From assembly GCA_902518395.1 (NCBI GenBank), contig CABYFX010000007.1:1-41805 (forward strand): a stretch of 41,805 nucleotides of DNA, in the 5' to 3' direction. Below the pieces are notes generated by a model, which saw nothing but the letters and a program-made list of their open reading frames with translations, was not told where the DNA came from and ran no database searches. The translations under genes and the position numbers were made by a program. The DNA is from an uncultured Pelagibacteraceae bacterium (GTDB taxonomy: Bacteria > Pseudomonadota > Alphaproteobacteria > Pelagibacterales > Pelagibacteraceae). Shown here piece after piece: positions 36,095 to 41,805 of the stretch. Numbering within the stretch: position 1 is the first letter of the stretch; each line of letters begins with the position of its first letter.

Positions 36095-37558
36095 TTAATT
36101 TTTTTGTCTTCTCAAAAATGCTGGAATTTCTAAATCGTCTTCTTCCTCTCTTGTTGTGCTTGTTTCTGTTGATAATGAAGTGTCTTCTTCAGTTTCACTA
36201 ATTGATCCATCAGAATTAAATAGTTCAGGTGTTTCCTCATCAAAATCAAAATTCTCTAATCCATTTGATGGAGAAGAGTTGTTTTCATCTTTTTCAAAAG
36301 ACTGCTCAGAAGCTGTAGATAATTCTTTCTCGACAGTATTTGTTTCCTCTTCAACATTTGTTGAATTTATTAATTCTTCTGAATGATTAATTTCAGATGT
36401 TGAGTGACTTTCGGTTTCTGCCTTAACTTCTTCCTCAATTTTAAGCGCATTCGCACCGTTAGTTATTATTGAACTGTTTTGGTTAGAGAATGTAAACGCT
36501 TGAGAAGACCCTGTATTTGAAAAATCAGAATATCCAGGATTTCTATTTTGTATTCTATGAACCATATTAATCACTGATTTTGGCTCTGGTTGTTGACCAT
36601 CCAGAGAAGTGGCTACGATTGAAACTCTCATTAAACCATCAAGATTCTCATCTGTAATTGCTCCAATTATTAGTTCTGCCTCTGGATCTACTTCAGCTCT
36701 AACTTTATTAACAGCTTCATCTACTTCAAAAAGTTTAAGATCTTTTCCACCAGTGATGTTCACTAGCAAGCCTTTTGCACCTTTTAATGTGTAGTCATCT
36801 ATAAGAGGATTGCTTATGGCCATTTCTGCAGCTTTAACTGCTCTACCTTCACCTTCAGCCTGACCGGTACCCATCATGGCCTTACCCATCGAACTCATAA
36901 CTGTTTCAACATCAGCAAAATCTAAATTTATTAAACCAGGTCTTACCATGAGATCTGTAATGCTTTGAACACCATGCTTTAATACATCATTAGATAGCAA
37001 AAAAGATTCTTCAAATGTAGTTTGTTCACTTGCGATTTTAAATAAATTTTGGTTTGGAACCACTATAATGGTGTCTACATGTTTTCTTAATTCTTCAAGA
37101 CCTTGATTTGCCTTTCTCATTCTTGAGGGACCTTCATATAGGAAAGGTAAAGTTACTACACCTATTGTGAGTATATTCAATTCTTTAGCAGCACGAGCAA
37201 TAACATGAGCTGCACCAGTTCCAGTTCCACCACCCATACCTGCAGTAATGAAAACCATATTAGCCCCTTGGAGAACGTTAACAATTTCATTTAATGATTC
37301 ATCTGCAGCAGCTTCACCTATATCTAATTTTGCTCCTGCACCTAATCCTTTTGTTAAATTCAATCCCATTTGAATTTTAGTTTGTGCATGGCTTAATCTT
37401 AAATCTTGAGCATCGGTATTTACAGCTATAAACTCTACTCCCTGTAAACCTGACTCTATCATCCCATTGATTGCATTGCCTCCTGCTCCTCCGATCCCAA
37501 GGACTAATATTCTTGGTTTCAACTCTTTTATATCTGGCGTCTTAAAATTAATTGTCAT
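36095..37558 (-). CDS. ftsZ: Cell division protein FtsZ
   Basis: Tubulin-like GTPase of 487 residues that builds the division ring. The N-terminal [11 protein letters not shown], tubulin signature GGGTGTG (109-115), and the T7 synergy loop NLDFADV are present. After the globular core (about 1-320) comes an acidic, Ser/Thr/Glu/Asn-rich linker of about 145 residues, then the conserved tail [11 protein letters not shown] that binds FtsA and other partners. The gene lies directly after mraZ (11-base gap) and before rsmH. In canonical clusters it follows ftsA, so this is a rearranged position that puts it near the mraZ promoter. Confidence 0.97.
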   Translation of the reverse strand: MTINFKTPDIKELKPRILVLGIGGAGGNAINGMIESGLQGVEFIAVNTDAQDLRLSHAQTKIQMGLNLTKGLGAGAKLDIGEAAADESLNEIVNVLQGANMVFITAGMGGGTGTGAAHVIARAAKELNILTIGVVTLPFLYEGPSRMRKANQGLEELRKHVDTIIVVPNQNLFKIASEQTTFEESFLLSNDVLKHGVQSITDLMVRPGLINLDFADVETVMSSMGKAMMGTGQAEGEGRAVKAAEMAISNPLIDDYTLKGAKGLLVNITGGKDLKLFEVDEAVNKVRAEVDPEAELIIGAITDENLDGLMRVSIVATSLDGQQPEPKSVINMVHRIQNRNPGYSDFSNTGSSQAFTFSNQNSSIITNGANALKIEEEVKAETESHSTSEINHSEELINSTNVEEETNTVEKELSTASEQSFEKDENNSSPSNGLENFDFDEETPELFNSDGSISETEEDTSLSTETSTTREEEDDLEIPAFLRRQKN

Positions 37559-37569
37559 TTATCCCCCGT

Positions 37570-38025
37570 TTAGTTATTAAGTTTTTGCTCCCATTTAAGG
37601 TTAGCCCTATTAATGTTAGATTTTTTTCTAGAAGTGACCCTAAATTTTTCAAAGCTTGTTGGTTCCCATATTTGGAATGTTTTTCCCTGACCAACAAACA
37701 ACATGCTATTTTTAATTTTTGCATGTCTTAATAATTTTTCTGTAATGAGAATTCTTCCCTCACTATCAAATTGTAAGTTAATACTTTCTGATAGTATTGA
37801 GGTTGCAAAATAATCTTTCTTATCCTCAAATGGATTTAAAGTATCTATTGCATTAGAAATTTTTTCAATTCTATCTTGAGGCCAAGCCTCAATTGATTGA
37901 TTATTAAATGAAGGAAAACAGACGATTCCGTTGTATCCCATATTAGAGAGATAGCTTCTAAAACTAGCAGGCACGGACACCCTTCCTTTTTTGTCTAATT
38001 TGTTTTCGTAAGTAGATAAAAACAT
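37570..38025 (-). CDS. mraZ: Transcriptional regulator MraZ
   Basis: DNA-binding regulator of 151 residues with the AbrB-like double fold. The two D-x-x-x-R motifs are at D11-R15 (DKKGRVSVP) and D87-R91 (DSEGRILI), as in ring-forming MraZ proteins. In E. coli MraZ represses its own division-cluster promoter by binding repeated TGGGN boxes; three such boxes with the right spacing lie upstream here. It is the first gene of the cluster, immediately followed by ftsZ. Confidence 0.95.
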   Translation of the reverse strand: MFLSTYENKLDKKGRVSVPASFRSYLSNMGYNGIVCFPSFNNQSIEAWPQDRIEKISNAIDTLNPFEDKKDYFATSILSESINLQFDSEGRILITEKLLRHAKIKNSMLFVGQGKTFQIWEPTSFEKFRVTSRKKSNINRANLKWEQKLNN

Positions 38026-38044
38026 AATCCATAAATTCCATAAT

Positions 38045-38069
38045 TGGGATAATATGGGATATTATGGGT
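38045..38069 (+). promoter_or_regulatory. MraZ operator: three TGGGN boxes at 10-base spacing
   Basis: TGGGA (38045-38049), TGGGA (38055-38059) and TGGGT (38065-38069) are each separated by five bases, so they face the same side of the helix. They sit 20 bases upstream of mraZ and overlap the -10 element and spacer of its promoter. The boxes read on the strand opposite to mraZ. The pattern matches the published MraZ binding rule (TGGGN repeats with 5-base spacers). Confidence 0.85.
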
Positions 38070-38087
38070 TTTATATATAATCGTCAA
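38059..38087 (-). promoter_or_regulatory. Sigma-70 promoter of the mraZ-ftsZ division cluster
   Basis: On the leftward strand, TTGACG (38082-38087) is followed after exactly 17 bases by TAATAT (38059-38064). The predicted start is near 38052, giving a leader of about 26 bases. The MraZ boxes cover the -10. A second, weaker candidate lies upstream (perfect TATAAT at 38096-38101 but a poor -35, AGAACA). The stretch from 38102 to 38199 shows nothing else recognisable. Confidence 0.75.
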
Positions 38088-38199
38088 CACCTAATATTAT
38101 AGTCGAGTATTCTTGATTTGTTCTAAAATTCTACAATTTATCAAAATAAGAATTATTATTAAATTTATTACGAGATAAAAATTATAAGGTTATGGTCTT

Positions 38200-38554
38200 G
38201 CCAGATAAAATATAAGCCGGGTTCTGTCGTTTAAACTTATCATTTCTCTAGGCCTTAAATCACTTTAAGGCTCAAGCAACTAACCCAGATGACTAGCCAA
38301 AGACTGCTTTTCGTTATTTCTAACAGTGTCATCTCTACTCAGTCTTGCTCCCAGTGGGGTTTTCCATGCGCTAGCTGTTACCAACTAGCCGGTGTGCTCT
38401 TACCACACCTTTTCACCCTTGCCTTGATAAGGCGGTTTATTTTCTGTGGCACTATCCCTAGGGTCGCCCCCGCCAGCCATTAACTGGCACTGTGTCTTTG
38501 TAGAGCCCGGACTTTCCTCTTTAATAAATTAAAGCGATAAGTCTTTTATCTGGC
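38200..38554 (-). ncRNA. rnpB: RNase P RNA, bacterial type A
   Basis: Catalytic RNA of the tRNA 5' processing ribonuclease. The leftward strand carries the near-universal 5' block GAGGAAAGTCCGGGCTC (about 38506-38522), GGCGACCCTAGGG, GGTAAGAGCACACCG, and the 3' block AGAACCCGGCTTA (about 38211-38224). The ends form an 11-base P1 helix: 38544-38554 pairs with 38200-38210 (GCCAGATAAAA and its complement), which sets the boundaries. About 355 nucleotides. A 64-codon open frame inside it (38289-38483) is a chance frame. No clear terminator follows. Confidence 0.97.
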
Positions 38555-38562
38555 TGTTGGAC

Positions 38563-38568
38563 AATATA
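38563..38568 (-). promoter_or_regulatory. Probable -10 element of rnpB
   Basis: TATATT on the leftward strand, about nine bases upstream of the P1 helix, the expected distance for a transcript starting at the mature 5' end. No good -35 match at the right spacing. Confidence 0.45.
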
Positions 38569-38595
38569 AATTTTTCTATAAAATTCAATTCTTTA

Positions 38596-39309
38596 TTATT
38601 TAAGATTATAAAGGGATTTTGCTATATAATAGCACTCTAAATCTAATTTTCCATTTACGAGCTCTGGCCTATATCTCATTTGAAAAATTTTTATGATTTT
38701 TTTTAATTGAATTTTATTTGAGTAATTAACATCGTAACCAATTTTTTTTAAAATATTTAAGAATTCAATAAAGTTTAATTTTATTATTTTTCTCCTTAAA
38801 TGTTTGAGTTTTTTTGAATTTATTTTATGCCAAATTCCAATTTTATTTTTATATAAAATTTTCCATGGAAATTTTTCACCAGGATCAATTTTTCTTAATG
38901 GAGCGATATCAGAGTGACCTAGTATATTTTTCTTATTAATTTTATATTTTTTAATTAAAGATCTGGAAATTTTAATTAAACATTTAATTTGATTGCTGTT
39001 AAATTTTCTATAGCCATGTTTATGACCAGGGTTGGATATTTCAATTCCTATCGAATTTTTGTTTAATGACTCCCTTTTGCCCCATTTTGATTTGCCCGCA
39101 TGCCAAGCAATATATAGATCAGGTAACATTTTAATAATTTTTCCGTAAGCAGTTATATAATAATGACAACTTACGTTAGAATTAAAGTTAGTTAACTTTT
39201 TAATTGCTAATTTGTCGTTTTTCATTCCAGTATAATGAAAAATCAAATATTTGATTTTATTTTTTGTTCTTTTTTTGGGGTCAAAATTTGGAGAATAATT
39301 TATAGTCAT
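38596..39309 (-). CDS. N-acetylmuramoyl-L-alanine amidase, AmpD/AmiD-like
   Basis: Zinc amidase of 237 residues that cuts the bond between MurNAc and the stem peptide. Amidase_2 motifs: LIFHYTGM with H25, VSCHYYI, IAWHAGKSKWG, NSIGIEISNPGH and GHSDIAPLRKIDPGEKFPW with H132, K140 and D142, i.e. the H-H-D zinc set plus catalytic Lys of AmpD. A C-terminal segment of about 70 residues (LNILKKIGYDVN, IKIFQMRYRPELVNGKLD) looks like a peptidoglycan-binding domain, as in AmiD. No signal peptide is evident, so cytosolic wall recycling is likely but export is not excluded. Start: ATG at 39309 matches the domain start; ATG at 39342 is also in frame and possible. Confidence 0.88.
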   Translation of the reverse strand: MTINYSPNFDPKKRTKNKIKYLIFHYTGMKNDKLAIKKLTNFNSNVSCHYYITAYGKIIKMLPDLYIAWHAGKSKWGKRESLNKNSIGIEISNPGHKHGYRKFNSNQIKCLIKISRSLIKKYKINKKNILGHSDIAPLRKIDPGEKFPWKILYKNKIGIWHKINSKKLKHLRRKIIKLNFIEFLNILKKIGYDVNYSNKIQLKKIIKIFQMRYRPELVNGKLDLECYYIAKSLYNLK

Positions 39310-39366
39310 TTTTTCAACATTTTTCTGCATTATTTCAAACATTTAAATCTTTAAATTAATAGAAGA

Positions 39367-39372
39367 TATAAT
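39367..39372 (+). promoter_or_regulatory. Probable -10 element of mlaA
   Basis: Perfect TATAAT 14 bases upstream of the mlaA ATG, so the leader would be only about seven bases. No convincing -35. The same short divergent gap must also serve the amidase gene. Confidence 0.4.
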
Positions 39373-39385
39373 ATAAACGGCTCTA

Positions 39386-40189
39386 ATGAAAAAGAATTTA
39401 ACAATAATAATAATCACTATAATTTTTAAACTAATGACCTTAAGCGTATTTGCAGGATCAGACGGGACATTGGACATGAATAGTAAAGCTAAGGAGCAAA
39501 GCAGAGAAGTTAAAGATTGTTTTGAAACTGTTAACAGAGGTATATTCGCGTTTAATCAGGGATTAGATAAAATTTTTTTTAAACCATTTGCAAAAGGTTA
39601 TAGGTACTTGCCTAAACCTATAAGATCTGGAACAAGCAATGCTTTAAACAACTTGTCTAATGTTGTAACCATTCCAAATAATATTTTACAAGGTCAGTTT
39701 AAAGAAGCTGGAATTAATTCTTTAAGATTTTCAATTAATACGACACTTGGAATTGCTGGAATTTTTGATGTGGCATCCTATTATGGGTTAAATAAACTTG
39801 ATAAAGAGGACTATGGGCAAACTTTAGGAACTTGGGGTATGCAGGAAGGATGCTATTTTGTCTTACCAGTTTTAGGACCAACAACAGTAAGGGATACTAT
39901 TGGATCGCTAGCAAATTTTACAGGAGGTGATGCCTGGTATAATGTGACAATCGCAAACGACACGAAAAATTTTGAAAATTCTGACTATTATTATTCCAGA
40001 TTAACTGCTGGTGTTGATTTCAGAGCAAAGAACTTGGAGGCATTTAATAGTCTTGAGAATAATTCTATGGACTTGTATGCATCTGTAAGAAGTTTATATC
40101 TTCAAGATAGAAAAAGAAAAATTCTTAATTCAGATGAAACTACTGAGACCATGAATGATGATGATTGGGAAGAAATAGATACCCAATAA
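39386..40189 (+). CDS. mlaA: MlaA (VacJ) outer-membrane phospholipid transport protein
   Basis: Component of the Mla system that removes phospholipid from the outer leaflet of the outer membrane. Protein of 267 residues with an N-terminal signal peptide (about 1-23, ending VFA). The family segment CFETVNRGIFAFNQGLDKIFFKPFAKGYRYLPKPIR is followed by LNNLSNVVTIPNNILQGQFKEA, GIAGIFDVA, EDYGQTLGTWG and YFVLPVLGPTTVRD. No lipobox cysteine is seen at the cleavage site, unlike the classic MlaA lipoprotein. An acidic tail ends the protein. It lies six bases before mlaC; no other mla genes are in the window. Confidence 0.93.
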   Translation: MKKNLTIIIITIIFKLMTLSVFAGSDGTLDMNSKAKEQSREVKDCFETVNRGIFAFNQGLDKIFFKPFAKGYRYLPKPIRSGTSNALNNLSNVVTIPNNILQGQFKEAGINSLRFSINTTLGIAGIFDVASYYGLNKLDKEDYGQTLGTWGMQEGCYFVLPVLGPTTVRDTIGSLANFTGGDAWYNVTIANDTKNFENSDYYYSRLTAGVDFRAKNLEAFNSLENNSMDLYASVRSLYLQDRKRKILNSDETTETMNDDDWEEIDTQ

Positions 40190-40195
40190 TTATTA

Positions 40196-40786
40196 ATGAT
40201 CAAAACTAGAATAATTTCTATTTTTTTTTTAATTTCATTATTAAATAATGTTTCATTAGCTAAAGAGCCTAGTAAATTAATTAGTGAAATAGTCAATCAA
40301 GCTTCAGTAATTTTATCGAGCACTGATCCTGTCGAGGTTAAAATAATAAAATTAAATAATATTGCTGAAAAAAATGTAGATATAGAAGGTATTGGAATGT
40401 ATACACTAGGTAAATATCGAAAAACCCTTAACGAGGATCAAAAAATTAAATATAAAAAATTATTTAAAAGCTATTTCTTAAAAAGTTTTTCAAGTAGATT
40501 AGTTGATTATTCCGATCCTAAAATTAATGTTGTCTCAGAAAAAAAAATTAACGATAAATATACGATTGTGAATACAATTTTAGAAGAAACATCTAAAAAT
40601 CCAGAAATAAAAATTGATTGGAGAATTTATACAAAAAATCCAAAGAGACCTTTAATAAGAGATCTTATTGTCGAAGGTTTAAGTTTAGCGAGAACTCAAA
40701 AAGAAGAATTTAAATCGATAATTCAAAATAATGACGGAGATATCAATTATCTTTTTAAATCTCTTGAGGAATTTATAATTAAGTAA
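40196..40786 (+). CDS. mlaC: MlaC periplasmic phospholipid-binding protein
   Basis: Periplasmic carrier of the Mla pathway, 196 residues, that shuttles phospholipid between MlaA and the inner-membrane MlaFEDB complex. Signal peptide about 1-22 (ISIFFLISLLNNVSLA). The mature part has the family pattern DIEGIGMYTLGKYRKTLNEDQ, FKSYFLKSFSSRLVDYSD, IKIDWRIY and IRDLIVEGLSLARTQKEEFKSII. It directly follows mlaA and is surely co-transcribed. Confidence 0.93.
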   Translation: MIKTRIISIFFLISLLNNVSLAKEPSKLISEIVNQASVILSSTDPVEVKIIKLNNIAEKNVDIEGIGMYTLGKYRKTLNEDQKIKYKKLFKSYFLKSFSSRLVDYSDPKINVVSEKKINDKYTIVNTILEETSKNPEIKIDWRIYTKNPKRPLIRDLIVEGLSLARTQKEEFKSIIQNNDGDINYLFKSLEEFIIK

Positions 40787-40819
40787 ATGTTATTTCAGAA
40801 GAAAATTAAATAAGTTGAG

Positions 40820-41725
40820 TTAAAATTTATTATTTTTTTTATATAAAAAACAGAAATTCCCCAATTTTAAGCCAACAGAGAATAAATTAGGCACTCTTAC
40901 TCTTAACCTAAATAAAGATAAAAATAATTGATTAACTAAATATCCAATATTAAAAAAATTCTTGGTTCTTTTAATAAATATTTTTTTAAAATCATATTTT
41001 AAGAAAAAATTATTAAGTGATATATGGTTAAAAAGATGGGGATGTTGTAATCTATATATGGGCCATCGATGTTTAAATATTTGAGGCATTAAAGATTTTT
41101 CATCATGCACAACACCAAATACAAAACCTGATGGACTCAATTTTTCATTCAGTTTTGTAAAATATTCGTTTAAATTTGGTATGTGATCAAATACATGAAT
41201 GCCAATAATAATATCAAATTTTTGTGTCTTATTAATTTCATCAATACTACCAAAAATATTATTAGTTACTTCACCAAGATCTTTTCTCATGTTTCGGTTG
41301 GGCTCAATTGCATATAAATCAGAATTTTTGTATATTTTTTTTAATAGTTTTAAAAAATTTCCATTATCTGCACCTATCTCCAATATATTATATTTCCTCT
41401 CATAATCTGTGACGGAAAAATTTAATTGTTTTAAATAATATTTTTTTGTTTTTAAATCCAATTCTAAATCTCCATGAATTACATTATCCTTTTCATCTGA
41501 ATAAAGCATTTGAAGTGATTCTTGATTTGGAAATTTTCTATTAAACAAAAAACCACAGTTACACCTATAGTAAGGAAAAAATACATTATCTTTGTAAAAA
41601 CCTGCCCAATATTTTTTAATAATTTTTTCGTCAGATCCTGGGTCAATATCAGGATTTATCTCAGACATATCTAAAGCAGGATTTTTACAAATTGGACAAT
41701 TTCTTTCATCAAAGCTAATCTTCAT
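40820..41725 (-). CDS. SAM-dependent methyltransferase with N-terminal zinc ribbon
   Basis: Protein of 301 residues. N-terminal cysteines C10, C13, C55 and C57 (NCPICKN and RCNCGF) form a putative zinc ribbon. A class I methyltransferase domain follows with SAM motif ILEIGADNGNFLKLL, acidic motif LYAIEPN, FDIIIGIHVFDHIPN and GFVFGVVHDEKS. The same layout occurs in sugar C-methyltransferases and other envelope-polysaccharide enzymes; the substrate here is unknown. The C-terminal part is rich in Phe, Leu and basic residues. Its ATG lies inside the end of the upstream gene (11-base overlap), so the two are coupled. Confidence 0.8.
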   Translation of the reverse strand: MKISFDERNCPICKNPALDMSEINPDIDPGSDEKIIKKYWAGFYKDNVFFPYYRCNCGFLFNRKFPNQESLQMLYSDEKDNVIHGDLELDLKTKKYYLKQLNFSVTDYERKYNILEIGADNGNFLKLLKKIYKNSDLYAIEPNRNMRKDLGEVTNNIFGSIDEINKTQKFDIIIGIHVFDHIPNLNEYFTKLNEKLSPSGFVFGVVHDEKSLMPQIFKHRWPIYRLQHPHLFNHISLNNFFLKYDFKKIFIKRTKNFFNIGYLVNQLFLSLFRLRVRVPNLFSVGLKLGNFCFLYKKNNKF

Positions 41726-41805
41726 ATTTTAGAAATTTAAAAGGTTTGCTTTCATAATATTTTGGATCATTTCTATATTTAAAGGCTATTTTTTCATTTA
41801 CAATT
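41715..41805 (-). CDS. C-terminal end of an unidentified gene cut by the window edge
   Basis: In-frame tail of 29 residues (ending DPKYYESKPFKFLKYED, stop TAG at 41715-41717) that overlaps the methyltransferase start by 11 bases. The frame is open to base 41805. It is too short to name; the overlap argues it belongs to the same operon as the methyltransferase. Confidence 0.6.
   Translation of the reverse strand, partial: IVNEKIAFKYRNDPKYYESKPFKFLKYED

Noticed and set aside
38102..38199. Possible small RNA or tRNA between rnpB and the mraZ promoter
   Set aside because: No cloverleaf, no stable hairpin and no conserved block could be seen in this A+T-rich stretch.
38289..38483. 64-codon open frame on the + strand
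   Set aside because: It lies wholly inside the RNase P RNA gene, antisense to it, and matches nothing recognisable.

Overview
The window looks like a piece of a streamlined, strongly A+T-rich alphaproteobacterial genome, most likely the SAR11 clade (Pelagibacterales, Candidatus Pelagibacter-like). The grounds are low G+C, almost no intergenic DNA, genes that overlap by 1, 4 or 8-20 bases, a proteorhodopsin followed by ferredoxin / ferredoxin-NADP reductase / glutathione transferase genes, an alphaproteobacterial DksA, and an lpxC-bamD-ligA tail on the division cluster. No phage, insertion sequence, CRISPR array or tRNA was seen. The taxonomic call is inference, since no database could be searched.

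Left part (1-5,720). A polyprenyl-sugar type block (family 2 glycosyltransferase, a 41-residue membrane peptide gene, a family 39 glycosyltransferase) reads leftward. Divergent from it is dksA with a clear sigma-70 promoter. Then comes the leftward set rhodopsin, ferredoxin, reductase, GST. The rhodopsin has the proton-pump residues, retinal lysine and blue-tuning Gln. A strong intrinsic terminator separates it from the ferredoxin.

Middle part (5,721-16,800). Housekeeping genes alternate in strand: a PrpE/Acs-type acyl-CoA synthetase, a dihydroorotase-like amidohydrolase, YgfZ, a MazG-type pyrophosphohydrolase, fumarase C, an AsmA-like protein, UvrD helicase and an M24 aminopeptidase. Convergent neighbours abut or overlap at their stop codons.

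Division and cell-wall cluster (16,792-38,087, all leftward). Transcription order is mraZ, ftsZ, rsmH, ftsL-like, ftsI, murE-murF fusion, mraY, murD, ftsW, murG, murC, murB, ddl, ftsQ, ftsA, lpxC, bamD, ligA. This supplies most of the cytoplasmic steps from UDP-MurNAc to lipid II, the septal synthase pair FtsW/FtsI, the Z ring and its anchor, and the first committed lipid A step. Departures from the textbook order are ftsZ placed second, next to mraZ, instead of after ftsA; murE and murF joined in one reading frame; and no recN between bamD and ligA. A sigma-70 promoter overlaps three TGGGN boxes at exact 10-base spacing, the known MraZ operator pattern.

Right part (38,088-41,805). RNase P RNA, an AmpD/AmiD-like amidase, mlaA and mlaC for outer-membrane lipid transport, a zinc-ribbon methyltransferase, and the tail of one more gene that runs off the window. 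No wholly unknown multi-gene system was found. The most unusual features are the rearranged MraZ-FtsZ head of the division cluster, the MurE-MurF fusion, and the hidden 41-codon gene.
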